A stretch of 64,000 nt of DNA. Origin: Rhodobacterales bacterium. Its GTDB lineage: Bacteria; Pseudomonadota; Alphaproteobacteria; Rhodobacterales; Rhodobacteraceae. The notes below the pieces were generated by a model. It saw only the letters and a program-made list of their open reading frames with translations. It was not told where the DNA came from and did no database searches. A program made the position numbers and the translations under genes. The stretch lies in contig JAPLPE010000014.1 of assembly GCA_026400355.1 (NCBI GenBank), positions 24,244 through 88,243 on the forward strand, written 5' to 3'. Below, piece after piece: positions 53,822 to 63,360 of the stretch. The first letter of the stretch is position 1; the number at the start of each line of letters is the position of its first letter.

Positions 53822-55030
53822 ATGATCCTGACATCGACAACCGGGCAGAAAGACCTGCCCCGTTATTTTGCTGCCGCCTATGAAAAGGTGAAGTCTATCC
53901 CGCGAGGGCGTCTTGACATTGTCATGCCGGACGGACGGCAATTCAGGGTGGAAGGCAGGGACCCTGGCTATGTTGCCGAAATGCGGATCCATAATCCCGA
54001 TGTCTTTGCCCGCCTGATCCGTGAAGGGGATCTTGGCTTTTGCGATGCATATCTGGAAGGCTGGTGGTCAACGCCCGATCTCATGGCATTCATGGACCTG
54101 GTCCATGATGATGCCGACGAAATGTATGACGGGTTCCCTGGACAGCGGCTTGTCCGGGCCTACGAAAAGCTGCGGTTCTGGTGGCAGTCCAATTCCAAGG
54201 CGCAGGCGCGCAAGAACATCAGTTACCATTATGATCTGGGGAATGATTTCTACAGCCTCTGGCTTGACGAAACGATGACCTATTCCTCGGCCAAGTTCGA
54301 AACGGGGCAAGAGAGCCTCGAACGGGCCCAGATCCTGAAATACAAGAGCATCGTGGACGAGATGGGCGCGCAACCCGGGGATCATGTGCTGGAGATCGGC
54401 TGCGGCTGGGGCGGGTTTGCCGAATATGCGGCGGGCGAGCGCGGGCTGAAGGTGACGTGTCTGACCATCAGCAAAGAACAGTTCAAGTACGCCGTGGAAC
54501 GAATTGAAAAGGCAGGTCTTTCTGACAAGGTAACCTTCAAGTTGCAGGATTATCGCGACGAAAAGGGCGTCTATGACGGGATCGCAAGCATCGAGATGTT
54601 CGAAGCCGTGGGCGAAAAATACTGGCCGATCTATTTCGAAACGGTGAAGAACCGTCTGAAGCCCGGCAAGAACGCGACATTGCAGATCATCACGGTCGCT
54701 GACCGGCGGTGGGATGCTTACAGACGGGGCGTGGATTTCATCCAGAAGTACATATTTCCAGGCGGCATGCTGCCCAGCCCTTCGGTCCTTCGGGCCGAGG
54801 TCGAGAAGGCGGGGATGAACGTGGCGCGGTCTGTCGAGTTCGGGGAAAGCTACAGCCAGACGCTGCGCCGCTGGCATGAGACGTTCAACGACAAGTGGGA
54901 TCAGGTCGCGGGCCTGGGTTTTGATGACAGGTTTCGGCGGATGTGGAACTTCTACCTCACCTCTTGCGCGGCCACATTCCATAGCAGAAACTGCGACGTG
55001 ACGCAGATCACCGTAACCCGGCCTGGCTGA
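53822..55030 (+). CDS. cfa: Cyclopropane-fatty-acyl-phospholipid synthase family methyltransferase
   Basis: A 402-aa SAM-dependent enzyme. An N-terminal domain of about 150 residues precedes the methyltransferase core with HVLEIGCGWGGFAEYAA (about 180-196), TISKEQFKYA and IEMFEAVGEKYWP; the DLGNDFYSLWLD segment (about 139-150) is typical for CfaS. It adds a methylene bridge to unsaturated acyl chains in membrane lipids. GGAGAG lies six bases before ATG 53822. In R. sphaeroides a cfa gene next to a photolyase gene belongs to the singlet-oxygen response. Confidence 0.92.
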   Translation: MILTSTTGQKDLPRYFAAAYEKVKSIPRGRLDIVMPDGRQFRVEGRDPGYVAEMRIHNPDVFARLIREGDLGFCDAYLEGWWSTPDLMAFMDLVHDDADEMYDGFPGQRLVRAYEKLRFWWQSNSKAQARKNISYHYDLGNDFYSLWLDETMTYSSAKFETGQESLERAQILKYKSIVDEMGAQPGDHVLEIGCGWGGFAEYAAGERGLKVTCLTISKEQFKYAVERIEKAGLSDKVTFKLQDYRDEKGVYDGIASIEMFEAVGEKYWPIYFETVKNRLKPGKNATLQIITVADRRWDAYRRGVDFIQKYIFPGGMLPSPSVLRAEVEKAGMNVARSVEFGESYSQTLRRWHETFNDKWDQVAGLGFDDRFRRMWNFYLTSCAATFHSRNCDVTQITVTRPG

Positions 55031-55084
55031 TACCGGACCTGCCAGAGAAGCAGTGCACCGAGGCAGTGGAAAAGGAGCAGTCTC

Positions 55085-55525
55085 ATGCCGACCGCAGCAA
55101 AACTGACCGCTGGAATCCTTTGGGGCGCGCTGGCGTGGTATGTGTCGAATCTTATGGCACCGCTGTTTCCTGAAGGCACCAATCTAGGCTGGTTTGCCGA
55201 GTTCAACGCGGCGATCGGCGTGTTGTGCGGATGGAACGTGGCGGGAAGCCGGGCAAAGACGACATGGTCCGAGGCGGTCAGTTATGGAATCACGGCTACG
55301 GTCGCGTTGGTATTCTGGTGCCTGTTCCTGCATTCCTTGAACGAAATGATCGCCTATGCGCTCCGCAAGCTTTATGACGGGCCAGTCGAGGCGCTGATCG
55401 GGGTTTTCGCAATCATGTTGGATCACACAAACCTGCTTCTGAATCCGCAGGTCGTGGCGACGCTGATCGGCGGAGGGATTCTGAGCGGTTTCGTCACCGA
55501 ATGGGTCGGGCGAAGATTTCCTTGA
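55085..55525 (+). CDS. trgA: TrgA family membrane protein (tellurite resistance)
   Basis: A 146-aa protein with four membrane segments (about 7-28, 38-52, 66-88 and 98-140). It matches TrgA of R. sphaeroides, which with TrgB contributes to high-level tellurite resistance. The mechanism is not known. It is followed directly by trgB with no gap and then by cysK, which is the same order as in R. sphaeroides. AAAAGGAG lies eight bases before the ATG. Confidence 0.88.
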   Translation: MPTAAKLTAGILWGALAWYVSNLMAPLFPEGTNLGWFAEFNAAIGVLCGWNVAGSRAKTTWSEAVSYGITATVALVFWCLFLHSLNEMIAYALRKLYDGPVEALIGVFAIMLDHTNLLLNPQVVATLIGGGILSGFVTEWVGRRFP

Positions 55526-56662
55526 ATGTCAACTGAACCCCTTTTTCTATACGGCACGCTCCTGCATGATCCGTTGTTCGCGCTGGTCGCCGGTCCGGGA
55601 GACGGAGCAGCGGTCAAGTCTGGGGCGACCCTGAAGGATCATGCCGTGGATCGGATCGAGGGATCTGAACTGCCGATGCTCCTTGGCCGCACGAGCGGAT
55701 TGGCGCGCGGGGCTGTCTGGACGGGGCTGACAGTGGCGCAGCGGAAGCGGCTGGATATCTACGAACTGGCGTTCGACTATGTTCTGGTCCCGGTCAAGTT
55801 CGAGGTGGAAGGGCAGGGGCCGGATAGAGCGCTTGCCTATTTCCCGCCAGTTGCGGCGGTATCGTCGGGAGAGGCGTGGTCAATTGACCGCTGGCGGGAG
55901 CGGTCATCGGAAGCCACCATGGTGATGGCCGAGGAACTGGATCAGCATGATCCGCCTTTGTCTGCGCCGGAACTGGCACGCCAGTGGAACATGATCGCGG
56001 CGCGGGCCCATTCGCGACTGCGGGCGCGGCGGACGGTGACGCCTGCGACCCTTCGGCACGATGCGAAGCCAGGGGATCATCACTGGTCACATCTGCATCC
56101 GCTGGCCGGTGGGTTCTTCAAGCTGGCGGCGATGATGATGACGCACCGGCGGTTTGACGGCGGGTTCAACCGTGACCTGCCGCGCGAGGTACTGGTGGGT
56201 GTCGATGCGGCACTTCTCTTGCCTTATGACGTAGCGCGGGACCGAGTTCTGATGATCGAACAGTTCCGCACGGCCCCGGCGCGGCGGGGGGACAACAATC
56301 CCTGGACGCTGGAGCCCGTAGCTGGGATCGTGGATGCGGGCGAAACGCCCGAGGCAGCGGCGCGGCGCGAGACTGAGGAAGAGGCGGGGCTGTCGCTGAA
56401 GGGCGTGGAGAAGATGTTTGCCTTCTACGCCTCACCCGGGTCGAACACGGACTATTTCCATTGTTTTCTGGGTTTGGCCGATCTGCCCGATGATCATGTG
56501 CAGTTCGGCGGGCTGGATGCTGAGGGCGAGGACATCCGCCTGCATCTGGTAACCCGCGAGCATGCGTTGCGCCTGATCGAGACGGGCGAGATCACGGCCG
56601 GGCCACTTGTGGCGATGCTCTTGTGGCTGGACCGGAACCGGGCACGGCTTGCCGACCGTTGA
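55526..56662 (+). CDS. trgB: TrgB: gamma-glutamylcyclotransferase-like domain fused to NUDIX hydrolase
   Basis: A 378-aa two-domain protein. Residues about 5-115 are AIG2/GGCT-like (LFLYGTLLHDPLF). Residues about 200-370 are a NUDIX domain of the ADP-ribose pyrophosphatase type: the Nudix box reads GIVDAGETPEAAARRETEEEAG (in outline, about 268-289). R. sphaeroides TrgB gives tellurite resistance with TrgA. The ATG follows the trgA stop directly. Confidence 0.9.
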   Translation: MSTEPLFLYGTLLHDPLFALVAGPGDGAAVKSGATLKDHAVDRIEGSELPMLLGRTSGLARGAVWTGLTVAQRKRLDIYELAFDYVLVPVKFEVEGQGPDRALAYFPPVAAVSSGEAWSIDRWRERSSEATMVMAEELDQHDPPLSAPELARQWNMIAARAHSRLRARRTVTPATLRHDAKPGDHHWSHLHPLAGGFFKLAAMMMTHRRFDGGFNRDLPREVLVGVDAALLLPYDVARDRVLMIEQFRTAPARRGDNNPWTLEPVAGIVDAGETPEAAARRETEEEAGLSLKGVEKMFAFYASPGSNTDYFHCFLGLADLPDDHVQFGGLDAEGEDIRLHLVTREHALRLIETGEITAGPLVAMLLWLDRNRARLADR

Positions 56663-56738
56663 CGCGCCGGAACGCTCGCATCTTGAGTTCACCCGTTTCG
56701 CCACCTAGAGAGGTCTGCATCAGGAAAGGCCGTTTGTC

Positions 56739-57785
56739 ATGACCATCCCTTCGCCCATCAAGACCGACCTTGCCGCCGCCATCGGCAACACGCCCCTGAT
56801 CAGGCTTAAGGCCGCGTCCGAGGCGACGGGATGCGAAATACTGGGCAAGGCCGAGTTCATGAACCCCGGCCAGTCCGTCAAGGATCGCGCGGCGCTTTAC
56901 ATCATCAAGGATGCTGTGGCGCGGGGCGTGCTGAAACCGGGCGGTACGATTGTGGAAGGGACGGCGGGCAATACGGGGATCGGTCTGGCGCTGGTCGGCG
57001 CTTCGATGGGGTTCAAGACTGTGATCGTCATCCCCGAGACGCAGAGTCAGGAAAAGAAAGACATGCTGCGGCTGGCGGGTGCCGACCTCGTCCAGGTGCC
57101 GGCGGCCCCTTACAAGAACCCCAACAACTATGTCCGCTATTCGGGACGGCTGGCCGAGGAACTGGCCAAGACGGACCCGAACGGGGTGATCTGGGCCAAC
57201 CAGTTCGACAACGTCGCCAACCGTCATGCGCATATCGAAACGACCGGGCCCGAGATCTGGGAACAGACAGGGGGCAAGGTGAACGGGTTCATCTGCGCCG
57301 TGGGGTCGGGCGGGACGATCGCGGGCGTGGCGATGGCGTTGCAGCCCAGGGGCGTGAAGATCGGGCTGGCCGATCCGGATGGGGCGGCGTTGCATTCGTT
57401 CTACACCGAAGGCGCGCTCAAGGCGCATGGCGACTCGATCACCGAAGGCATCGGGCAGGGGCGGATCACGGCGAACCTTGAAGGGTTCACGCCGGATTTC
57501 AGCTATAACATCCCCGACGCCGAGGCGCTGCCGATCGTCTTCGACCTCTTGTCGCAAGAGGGGTTGTGCCTTGGCGGGTCATCAGGCGTGAACATTGCGG
57601 GCGCGATCCGGATGGCACGCGACATGGGGCCGGGGCAAACGATTGTGACGATCCTGTGCGACTATGGCACGCGGTATCAGTCCAAGCTGTTCAACCCGGA
57701 TTTCCTCAAGGCCAAGGGCCTGCCCTATCCTGACTGGATGGCCAGCGGGCCGTCGTCGATTCCCGGCGTTTTCGAGGAAGCATGA
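56739..57785 (+). CDS. cysK: Cysteine synthase (O-acetylserine sulfhydrylase)
   Basis: A 348-aa PLP enzyme that makes cysteine from O-acetylserine and sulfide. The PLP lysine is in NPGQSVKDRAA (about residue 47), the phosphate loop in GTAGNTGIGLA, and GSGGTIAG in the second half. Cysteine supply affects tellurite tolerance, and cysK next to trgAB is the R. sphaeroides arrangement. It overlaps the next gene by ATGA. Confidence 0.95.
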   Translation: MTIPSPIKTDLAAAIGNTPLIRLKAASEATGCEILGKAEFMNPGQSVKDRAALYIIKDAVARGVLKPGGTIVEGTAGNTGIGLALVGASMGFKTVIVIPETQSQEKKDMLRLAGADLVQVPAAPYKNPNNYVRYSGRLAEELAKTDPNGVIWANQFDNVANRHAHIETTGPEIWEQTGGKVNGFICAVGSGGTIAGVAMALQPRGVKIGLADPDGAALHSFYTEGALKAHGDSITEGIGQGRITANLEGFTPDFSYNIPDAEALPIVFDLLSQEGLCLGGSSGVNIAGAIRMARDMGPGQTIVTILCDYGTRYQSKLFNPDFLKAKGLPYPDWMASGPSSIPGVFEEA

Positions 57786-60316
57786 TCCGCAGGCTTGTTC
57801 TCTTTGTGATTCTTGCGGCCAGCCCGTTCGCGTCAGCTTTCGCACAGGAACAGACGGTGCCGGAACCGCAGGCAACAGAACAGACTGCGCCTGCCCAGGC
57901 GGGTGATGCGCAAGCAACTCCTGCCGGGGAAGAAGTCGCCCCGATAGCGGACCCGGGCGCGGACGCGACAGGTGCTGATACTCTGCCAGCGCCCGAGGCA
58001 GCCAATGATGCCATCCTGCACCCTGCGGGCGTGAACCATCAGCAGTGGCTGGACACGGCGACCCGTGCTGAGACCATTGTTCAGAATGAGCGCGGATCGA
58101 CATTTGCGCTGGAGCGGCTACGAAACGAGCTTGTCGGCTGGCGGGACCAATTCATGTTGGCCCAGTCCGACAACAGTGACCGGGTGGCGACGGTCCAGTC
58201 CCAACTGGACATCATCGGACCCAAGCCCGCAGACGGGGCACCGCCAGAGAATCAAGCCATCACGGACCGTCGAAGTGAACTTCAGACGCAACTGGCCGAT
58301 TTGCGGGCCCCTGCCATTCTGGCAAACGAGGCCTATGCGCAGGCCAACGGTCTGATCGGCGAAATTGACAGGTTGTTGCGGTCGCAACAGGCGCAGATGA
58401 TCCTGTCGCGCGGGCCTTCGCCCTTGAATCCAGCAGCCTGGCCTGATGTGATGCAGGGAGTTTCGACCCGCCTTGTGGGTGGCTCAAAGGAACTGATGAC
58501 ATCCCTGCGAAGCGAGGTCCGGCGCGAAACGCTATATGCTAACTGGCCGTCGGTCGTCTTCAATTTCCTCGTGGCCTCCATACTCCTGTTGCGGGGCAAG
58601 GCCTGGATCAACACGGTTGATGAGGTGGTGCGGCAAAGAATGTCCGAGGGCGAGGAAGTCTGGGAATTCTTCATTTCGCTGACCAGGATCTTGGTTCCTT
58701 TACTTGGTTTGGCAGGCATCGCGGCGGGTCTGAATGCCACGGGTCTGTTCGGCTACCGGGCCACTAGGATGATTGATACGCTTCCTCTGGCAGGGCTTTA
58801 TGTTCTTTCGGCGCGTTGGATGGCGCGTCGTTTCTTTGATCTTGATCGGAAGAACCCGGCACCCTTCGATTTCAGTGACGGGATGAAGCAAGTGGCCCGT
58901 GGACTTGTCATGCGCATGGGCTGGGTCCTTGCCGTCGCCGCGTTCTTTGCGACTTTCATCAATACCGGGGACGTGGATCCGATCGTCCGCAACATTGTCT
59001 TGTTGCCATTCGAGATTGCAGCGGGCGTGATCCTGTTCCGCTTTGGTCGCAATCTGGTTCGGCAGCCTGCGGCCCATGTCGTGTCTTCGGTGCAAACGGA
59101 TGCGCTGCATCTGGGGCGCCGCCTGATCATGCTTGGCGGCAGGCTCGCCATGGCGGCGGCCGTCGCGGCCCCGGTTCTTTCCCTGATCGGGTTCAGTCTT
59201 GCGGGCCGCGCGATACTTTATCCAGCGATCATGACGCTGGTCCTGATCGGTCTGGTCCTGCTTCTGCAATGGCTCGTCTATGACATTTATGAACTGATTG
59301 TGCGGAACAAGGATTCGCGGAATGAGGCACTGGTCCCCGTCCTGATCAGCCTTGTCCTTGCGCTGATTGCTTTACCGATCCTGTCGCTGATCTGGGGGGC
59401 GCGGGTCGAGGACTTGCTGGAACTCTGGACCCGGTTCCGGGGTGGCTATACCTTTGGCGAGACGCGGATTTCGCCCGAAGACTTCGTGACCTTCGCCATC
59501 ATATTCGCGGTCGGGTATGCGTTGACCCGTGGTATTCAAGGCATGCTGCGCACCTCGGTCCTGCCCAAGACCAAGCTTGATATCGGGGGGCAGAATGCCA
59601 TCGTTTCGGGGCTGGGCTATGTCGGGATATTCCTGTCGGCGCTTCTGGCCATCACGAGTACGGGCCTTGACCTGTCGAACCTGGCCATCGTTGCCGGTGC
59701 GCTGTCCGTCGGTATCGGTTTCGGTTTGCAGAACATCGTGTCGAACTTTGTATCGGGCATCATCCTGCTGATCGAACGCCCGATCAGTGAAGGCGACTGG
59801 ATTGAGGTCGGGGGACGCATGGGCTATGTCCGCGACATTTCCGTCCGTTCGACCCGGATCGAGACCTTCGACCGGACCGACGTGATCGTTCCGAACGCAG
59901 ATCTTGTTTCCGGGCAGGTTGTGAACTGGACGCGGGGCAATTCCGTGGGCCGTGTGATCGTGCCCGTGTCGGTCGCCTTCGGGGCTGATGTGGACAAGGT
60001 CCACGCCATCCTCCAAGAGGTTGCCGAGGCCCATCCGCTGGTCCTGATGCAACCGCCGCCATCGATCGTGCTGGCCGGGTTCGGGGCGGATGCGCTGAAT
60101 TATGAAATCCGGGCGATCATCCGCGACGTGAATTTCGGCCTGTCTGTGCGGTCCGAAATGAATCATACGATTGCCCGCAGGTTCTTTGACGAAGGCATCG
60201 AGCTTGCGGGTGCGGCGCGTGCCAATGCGACGCCCGGCAGAACGGCATTGACCCCCGCAACTCCCGTCGCCCCGGCATCGGACGACGACGGAAGCAAGGA
60301 GGTTATTCCGACGTGA
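57782..60316 (+). CDS. DUF3772 / MscS-type mechanosensitive channel
   Basis: An 844-aa inner-membrane protein. It has a signal peptide (MIRRLVLFVILAASPFASAFA), a Pro/Ala/Glu-rich linker, a periplasmic coiled-coil domain (DUF3772, about 85-230) and roughly ten membrane segments. The C-terminal MscS domain has the pore helix GALSVGIGFGLQNIVSNFVSG (in outline) and RPISEGDWIEVGG after it. MscS-type channels release solutes on osmotic downshock. It overlaps cysK before and the AlaX gene after by four bases, so it is part of the cysK operon. Confidence 0.9.
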   Translation: MIRRLVLFVILAASPFASAFAQEQTVPEPQATEQTAPAQAGDAQATPAGEEVAPIADPGADATGADTLPAPEAANDAILHPAGVNHQQWLDTATRAETIVQNERGSTFALERLRNELVGWRDQFMLAQSDNSDRVATVQSQLDIIGPKPADGAPPENQAITDRRSELQTQLADLRAPAILANEAYAQANGLIGEIDRLLRSQQAQMILSRGPSPLNPAAWPDVMQGVSTRLVGGSKELMTSLRSEVRRETLYANWPSVVFNFLVASILLLRGKAWINTVDEVVRQRMSEGEEVWEFFISLTRILVPLLGLAGIAAGLNATGLFGYRATRMIDTLPLAGLYVLSARWMARRFFDLDRKNPAPFDFSDGMKQVARGLVMRMGWVLAVAAFFATFINTGDVDPIVRNIVLLPFEIAAGVILFRFGRNLVRQPAAHVVSSVQTDALHLGRRLIMLGGRLAMAAAVAAPVLSLIGFSLAGRAILYPAIMTLVLIGLVLLLQWLVYDIYELIVRNKDSRNEALVPVLISLVLALIALPILSLIWGARVEDLLELWTRFRGGYTFGETRISPEDFVTFAIIFAVGYALTRGIQGMLRTSVLPKTKLDIGGQNAIVSGLGYVGIFLSALLAITSTGLDLSNLAIVAGALSVGIGFGLQNIVSNFVSGIILLIERPISEGDWIEVGGRMGYVRDISVRSTRIETFDRTDVIVPNADLVSGQVVNWTRGNSVGRVIVPVSVAFGADVDKVHAILQEVAEAHPLVLMQPPPSIVLAGFGADALNYEIRAIIRDVNFGLSVRSEMNHTIARRFFDEGIELAGAARANATPGRTALTPATPVAPASDDDGSKEVIPT

Positions 60317-61029
60317 CAATGCCGCTTTTCCGGTCACTGACTTATCTCCGTGAGGCTCCTGCCAGGGTCCGCAGCCTCACGGATGAGGGCGGGATCGTCC
60401 TCGACCGGACGATCTTTTATCCGACCGGCGGCGGACAACCGGGCGACAGCGGCGCGCTTGTCTGGTCCGAGGGGCGCATGGCCATTGCGACGGCCGTCAA
60501 GGGGCCCGAAGACAGCATCATCCTGATCCCAGCGGAGCCTGCGGCCATTCCGCAGATCGGCCAGGCGGTCAGGCAAGAAATCGACTGGGAACGCCGACAC
60601 CGCCACATGCGGGTGCATACGGCCCTGCATCTACTCTCGGTCGTCATCCCACTGCCTGTGACAGGCGGCGCGATTGGCGCCGACAAGGGGCGGCTCGATT
60701 TTGACATGTCTGAAGCGCCTCAAGATCTTGGTGCGCTCGAGGCTGAACTGAACGGATTGATCGCGGGCAATCATCAGGTCAGCGAAGAATGGATCAGCGA
60801 GGCCGATCTGGATGCCAATCCCGGTCTGGTCAAGACCCTGAGCGTGCAGCCGCCTCGCGGGACAGGGCGGGTCCGCCTGATCCGGATCGGCTCGGGCGAC
60901 ACAACGATCGACCTGCAGCCCTGTGGCGGCACCCATGTCAACCGGACGGGCGAAATCGGCCCCGTCAGGATCGGCAAGATCGAGAAGAAGGGCAGGATCA
61001 ACCGCCGCGTCACCCTCATGTTGACCTGA
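60313..61029 (+). CDS. AlaX-type alanyl-tRNA editing hydrolase
   Basis: A 238-aa trans-editing protein related to the AlaRS editing domain. Zinc ligands are visible as RVHTALHLL (H-x3-H) and CGGTHVN (C-x3-H). It hydrolyses mischarged Ser-tRNA(Ala), or Gly. The N-terminal TIFYPTGGGQPGD motif is typical. It starts with GTG overlapping the channel gene (GTGA), with an ATG two codons on. Confidence 0.9.
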   Translation: MTMPLFRSLTYLREAPARVRSLTDEGGIVLDRTIFYPTGGGQPGDSGALVWSEGRMAIATAVKGPEDSIILIPAEPAAIPQIGQAVRQEIDWERRHRHMRVHTALHLLSVVIPLPVTGGAIGADKGRLDFDMSEAPQDLGALEAELNGLIAGNHQVSEEWISEADLDANPGLVKTLSVQPPRGTGRVRLIRIGSGDTTIDLQPCGGTHVNRTGEIGPVRIGKIEKKGRINRRVTLMLT

Positions 61030-61079
61030 CCTGACCATTCTCCCTAGACTGGGTAAGTTTCTGTCACAAAGGCATTCAG

Positions 61080-61697
61080 ATGCGGTCTCTTGTCCTTGGT
61101 TGTCTCTTGTTGTTTCTTCATCCCCTGCTGGTCTCAGCTCAGACCTTTGAGAACTGCAACAAATCCCAGATTGCCTATGCGAAAGAGGCGCTTGAGGGGG
61201 CTGAGGCAATCGTTGTCCGTGCGGCCGCCCTCGTCGGTGATACGCCGGAATATGCCACCTGGTTCGGACGCTACTCCAAGGGCAACGCCGAACACGTCCG
61301 GGCCATGCTCAAGGCGATCGGGGCGGCTCTTCGGTCTGATCAGCTCAGAGCCGTCTGCCCCCGGATCGGCGAGGAAGATTGCTCGGTCAGCACCTATGCC
61401 AATGTCTGGCCGGACTCCCCCTATGTCGTGAACCTCTGCCCTGCCTTCTTCCGGATGCCGAGCATGATCGGTGTGGTCCGCGCCTCTTCGGCTTTCGACT
61501 CGGGCACGCGCGAAGGTACGATTATCCACGAGGTGAGTCATTTCGAAGTCGTGGGCGGGACGGATGACAACTGTTATGGCCGCGACGTTTGCAGTGAAAT
61601 GGCTCGGTCCGACATTGCTGCGTCAATCGATAATGCGGACAGCTACCAGTACTATGCCGAAGACATCACCTTCGCCTATCCGCTGCCCGGTCCATAA
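61080..61697 (+). CDS. M35-like (deuterolysin) secreted metalloendopeptidase
   Basis: A 205-aa exported protein with a signal peptide (MRSLVLGCLL...VSA, cut before QTFE). The zinc site is IIHEVSHFEVVGGTDD (HExxH plus the GTxD Asp of the aspzincin group, about residues 148-163), followed by ADSYQYYAEDI, a hallmark of M35 enzymes. Four or more Cys could form disulfides (ENCNK, RAVCPR, DNCYGRDVC). It degrades proteins outside the cell or in the periplasm. It starts 50 bp after the AlaX gene. Confidence 0.85.
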   Translation: MRSLVLGCLLLFLHPLLVSAQTFENCNKSQIAYAKEALEGAEAIVVRAAALVGDTPEYATWFGRYSKGNAEHVRAMLKAIGAALRSDQLRAVCPRIGEEDCSVSTYANVWPDSPYVVNLCPAFFRMPSMIGVVRASSAFDSGTREGTIIHEVSHFEVVGGTDDNCYGRDVCSEMARSDIAASIDNADSYQYYAEDITFAYPLPGP

Positions 61698-61904
61698 GGA
61701 CCGTTTTGTCAGCCTTCCAGGATCCTCCATTGAGGGAGTATGGGTCACGCAGGCCGGACGGCTTTCAGCACAGGCTCCTCCAATTAGAACGGCGGCGAGA
61801 AAGCCGGCCATGTTATCGGCGGGATGATCCCGCTGCGGGCGGCGCAGTAGTCGACCACCTATGTCTTTTCTGCGGGCTGCAGGGAGGGCGGGAGGATCAT
61901 CACC

Positions 61905-62170
61905 GTGGACATGTATCGGAAGGTTCGGCTGGCCTGTTCGGAGGGCATGAGCCGACGCGAGGCGGCGCGGCATTTCAACATCTCGCGCGACAGCGTCAGC
62001 AAGATGATGGCTTTTCGGTTCCGCCGGGCTACCGGCGGCAAGCGGCAGTGAAGCGGCCGAAGCCGGATGCCTTCACTGGGATCATCGACGCCTGGCTTGA
62101 CGGCGACCGGGATGTGCATCGCAAGCAGCGCCATACACCCGCCCGCAGGTGCTGCGGTCCGCGCGGCGGA
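61905..62170 (+). pseudogene. IS21-family transposase IstA, N-terminal fragment
   Basis: From GTG 61905 the frame gives MYRKVRLACSEGMSRREAARHFNI (in outline), the HTH of IS21-type IstA, then a shift near 62005-62015 leads to SVPPGYRRQAAVKRPKPDAF, TGIIDAWLDGDRDVHRKQRH. The similarity stops after about 90 residues. No istB or terminal inverted repeats are seen. It is a dead remnant, inserted between the protease gene and the toxin gene. Confidence 0.8.
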
Positions 62171-62185
62171 CGTAACCGGCGTGCG

Positions 62186-62962
62186 CTAAATCGCGCGCGG
62201 GCGGTCCCAGTTCATGCCAGCCAGGCGCGGATCAGTGCCGAAGCTGTCGCGCCCGAACTCAAGGCCGAGATTCGGGTGTTCACGGATGGCCTGCGCGCCG
62301 CTCTGGCCGATGCGGATGCGCCAAGTCTTGCGGTCCATCGGCTGAGGCGCGGCAAATGCCGGACAGGTCAGGACTGCAAGATTTGCGCCGCCTTCGGGGT
62401 CGCGGACCGATGCGTACCTTATGACCTCGGCCCCGATCTCGCGGGCGGTTTCCGCAAGCTGTTGGCAGGGCGCGTAGTCGGTCAGATGGGCCCAGACGCC
62501 GTGATTGGCGGCAAGCGCCCCGGCTGTCAGGTTCAGGGAAACCGGCGTTGCCAGATCAGCGCAGAAGGCGGTGTAGTCCGCCGCATCATCGGGGAACGGC
62601 GTCGCGGGGCTCTCGGCGTAAAACAGGAACCGATAAAACACCATCTCGGCCGCCGCTGTCTCGGGCTGTTCGGCGCCGTACCAGACGCCTGGCGTCAATC
62701 CGGCCCGTCGGAACCGCGAACCGTGCGGATAGGGGCGATAGCGAAACGGCGTGGACAGCAGGTAGTAGAGGTGACGGCAGGCGTCCGGCACCAGCGGCTT
62801 TGTCTTTTCCAGAATGTCCTCCAGCGCCGCCTGTTCGGCGAGGCTGTCGACGAGCTTCAGGGTCGACACCCGATGCTGGGCCTCGACAAAGCGCCACGCC
62901 TGACCCCGGAAGGGCCGCGCTTCAGACCGGAGCGCGGCGGGCGTCAAGATAGGTCGTGACAT
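62186..62962 (-). CDS. RES-domain toxin
   Basis: A 258-aa protein of the RES family (named for Arg-Glu-Ser). Seen: WRFVEAQHRVSTLKL, RFRRAGLTPGVWYGAEQPETAAAEMVFYRFLF (in outline), with the family Arg, Tyr and Glu residues and a Ser nearby. RES toxins of the MbcT/ParT type consume NAD+ or modify metabolic enzymes. ATG 62962 overlaps the antitoxin gene by 41 bases. The pair lies next to IS and phage scraps. Confidence 0.85.
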   Translation of the reverse strand: MSRPILTPAALRSEARPFRGQAWRFVEAQHRVSTLKLVDSLAEQAALEDILEKTKPLVPDACRHLYYLLSTPFRYRPYPHGSRFRRAGLTPGVWYGAEQPETAAAEMVFYRFLFYAESPATPFPDDAADYTAFCADLATPVSLNLTAGALAANHGVWAHLTDYAPCQQLAETAREIGAEVIRYASVRDPEGGANLAVLTCPAFAAPQPMDRKTWRIRIGQSGAQAIREHPNLGLEFGRDSFGTDPRLAGMNWDRPRAI

Positions 62963-63302
62963 CGACAAGTCCCTGCACAGTCGCCATCCGTTCAAGTGGC
63001 GGTGCGGCAAGGGCCGAGTTGGCCGCCGACATCCATAAGCGGGCTACCGCCTCGTCGCCGCCCGTGATGGCATCGAGCGAGCGGAACGCGCGAACGAGAA
63101 GTGCCGCGAGCTCAAAAGCTTTCGACCCGGCCTCGAGCGTGGCCTCGCCGCGCTTGAGGCGCGACATGGTTGCTTCAGACACGCCGACAATTTCCGCAAG
63201 CTGGCGTCCGGAAAGGCCCAGCCGCTCGGCGGCACGAAGCATGGCCTTGGTCAGGACTGCATTGCGATCCGGAGCGGGAGCAATATTGCGGTGGTCTGTC
63301 AT
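62922..63302 (-). CDS. Xre/MbcA/ParS-type antitoxin
   Basis: A 126-aa antitoxin. The N-terminal Xre-like helix-turn-helix is LSGRQLAEIVGVSEATMSRLKRG (about 30-52), and the C-terminal toxin-binding domain ends with LVDVTTYLDARRAPV. It binds and silences the RES toxin encoded by the overlapping downstream gene, and probably represses its own operon. The promoter should lie near 63303-63350, where the sequence is relatively AT-rich (GGTACGAAACTTCCACATG). Confidence 0.87.
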   Translation of the reverse strand: MTDHRNIAPAPDRNAVLTKAMLRAAERLGLSGRQLAEIVGVSEATMSRLKRGEATLEAGSKAFELAALLVRAFRSLDAITGGDEAVARLWMSAANSALAAPPLERMATVQGLVDVTTYLDARRAPV

Positions 63303-63360
63303 GGCATCCTCCTGTCAGATGGAAACATAGGGTACGAAACTTCCACATGAAAGGGTAAAG

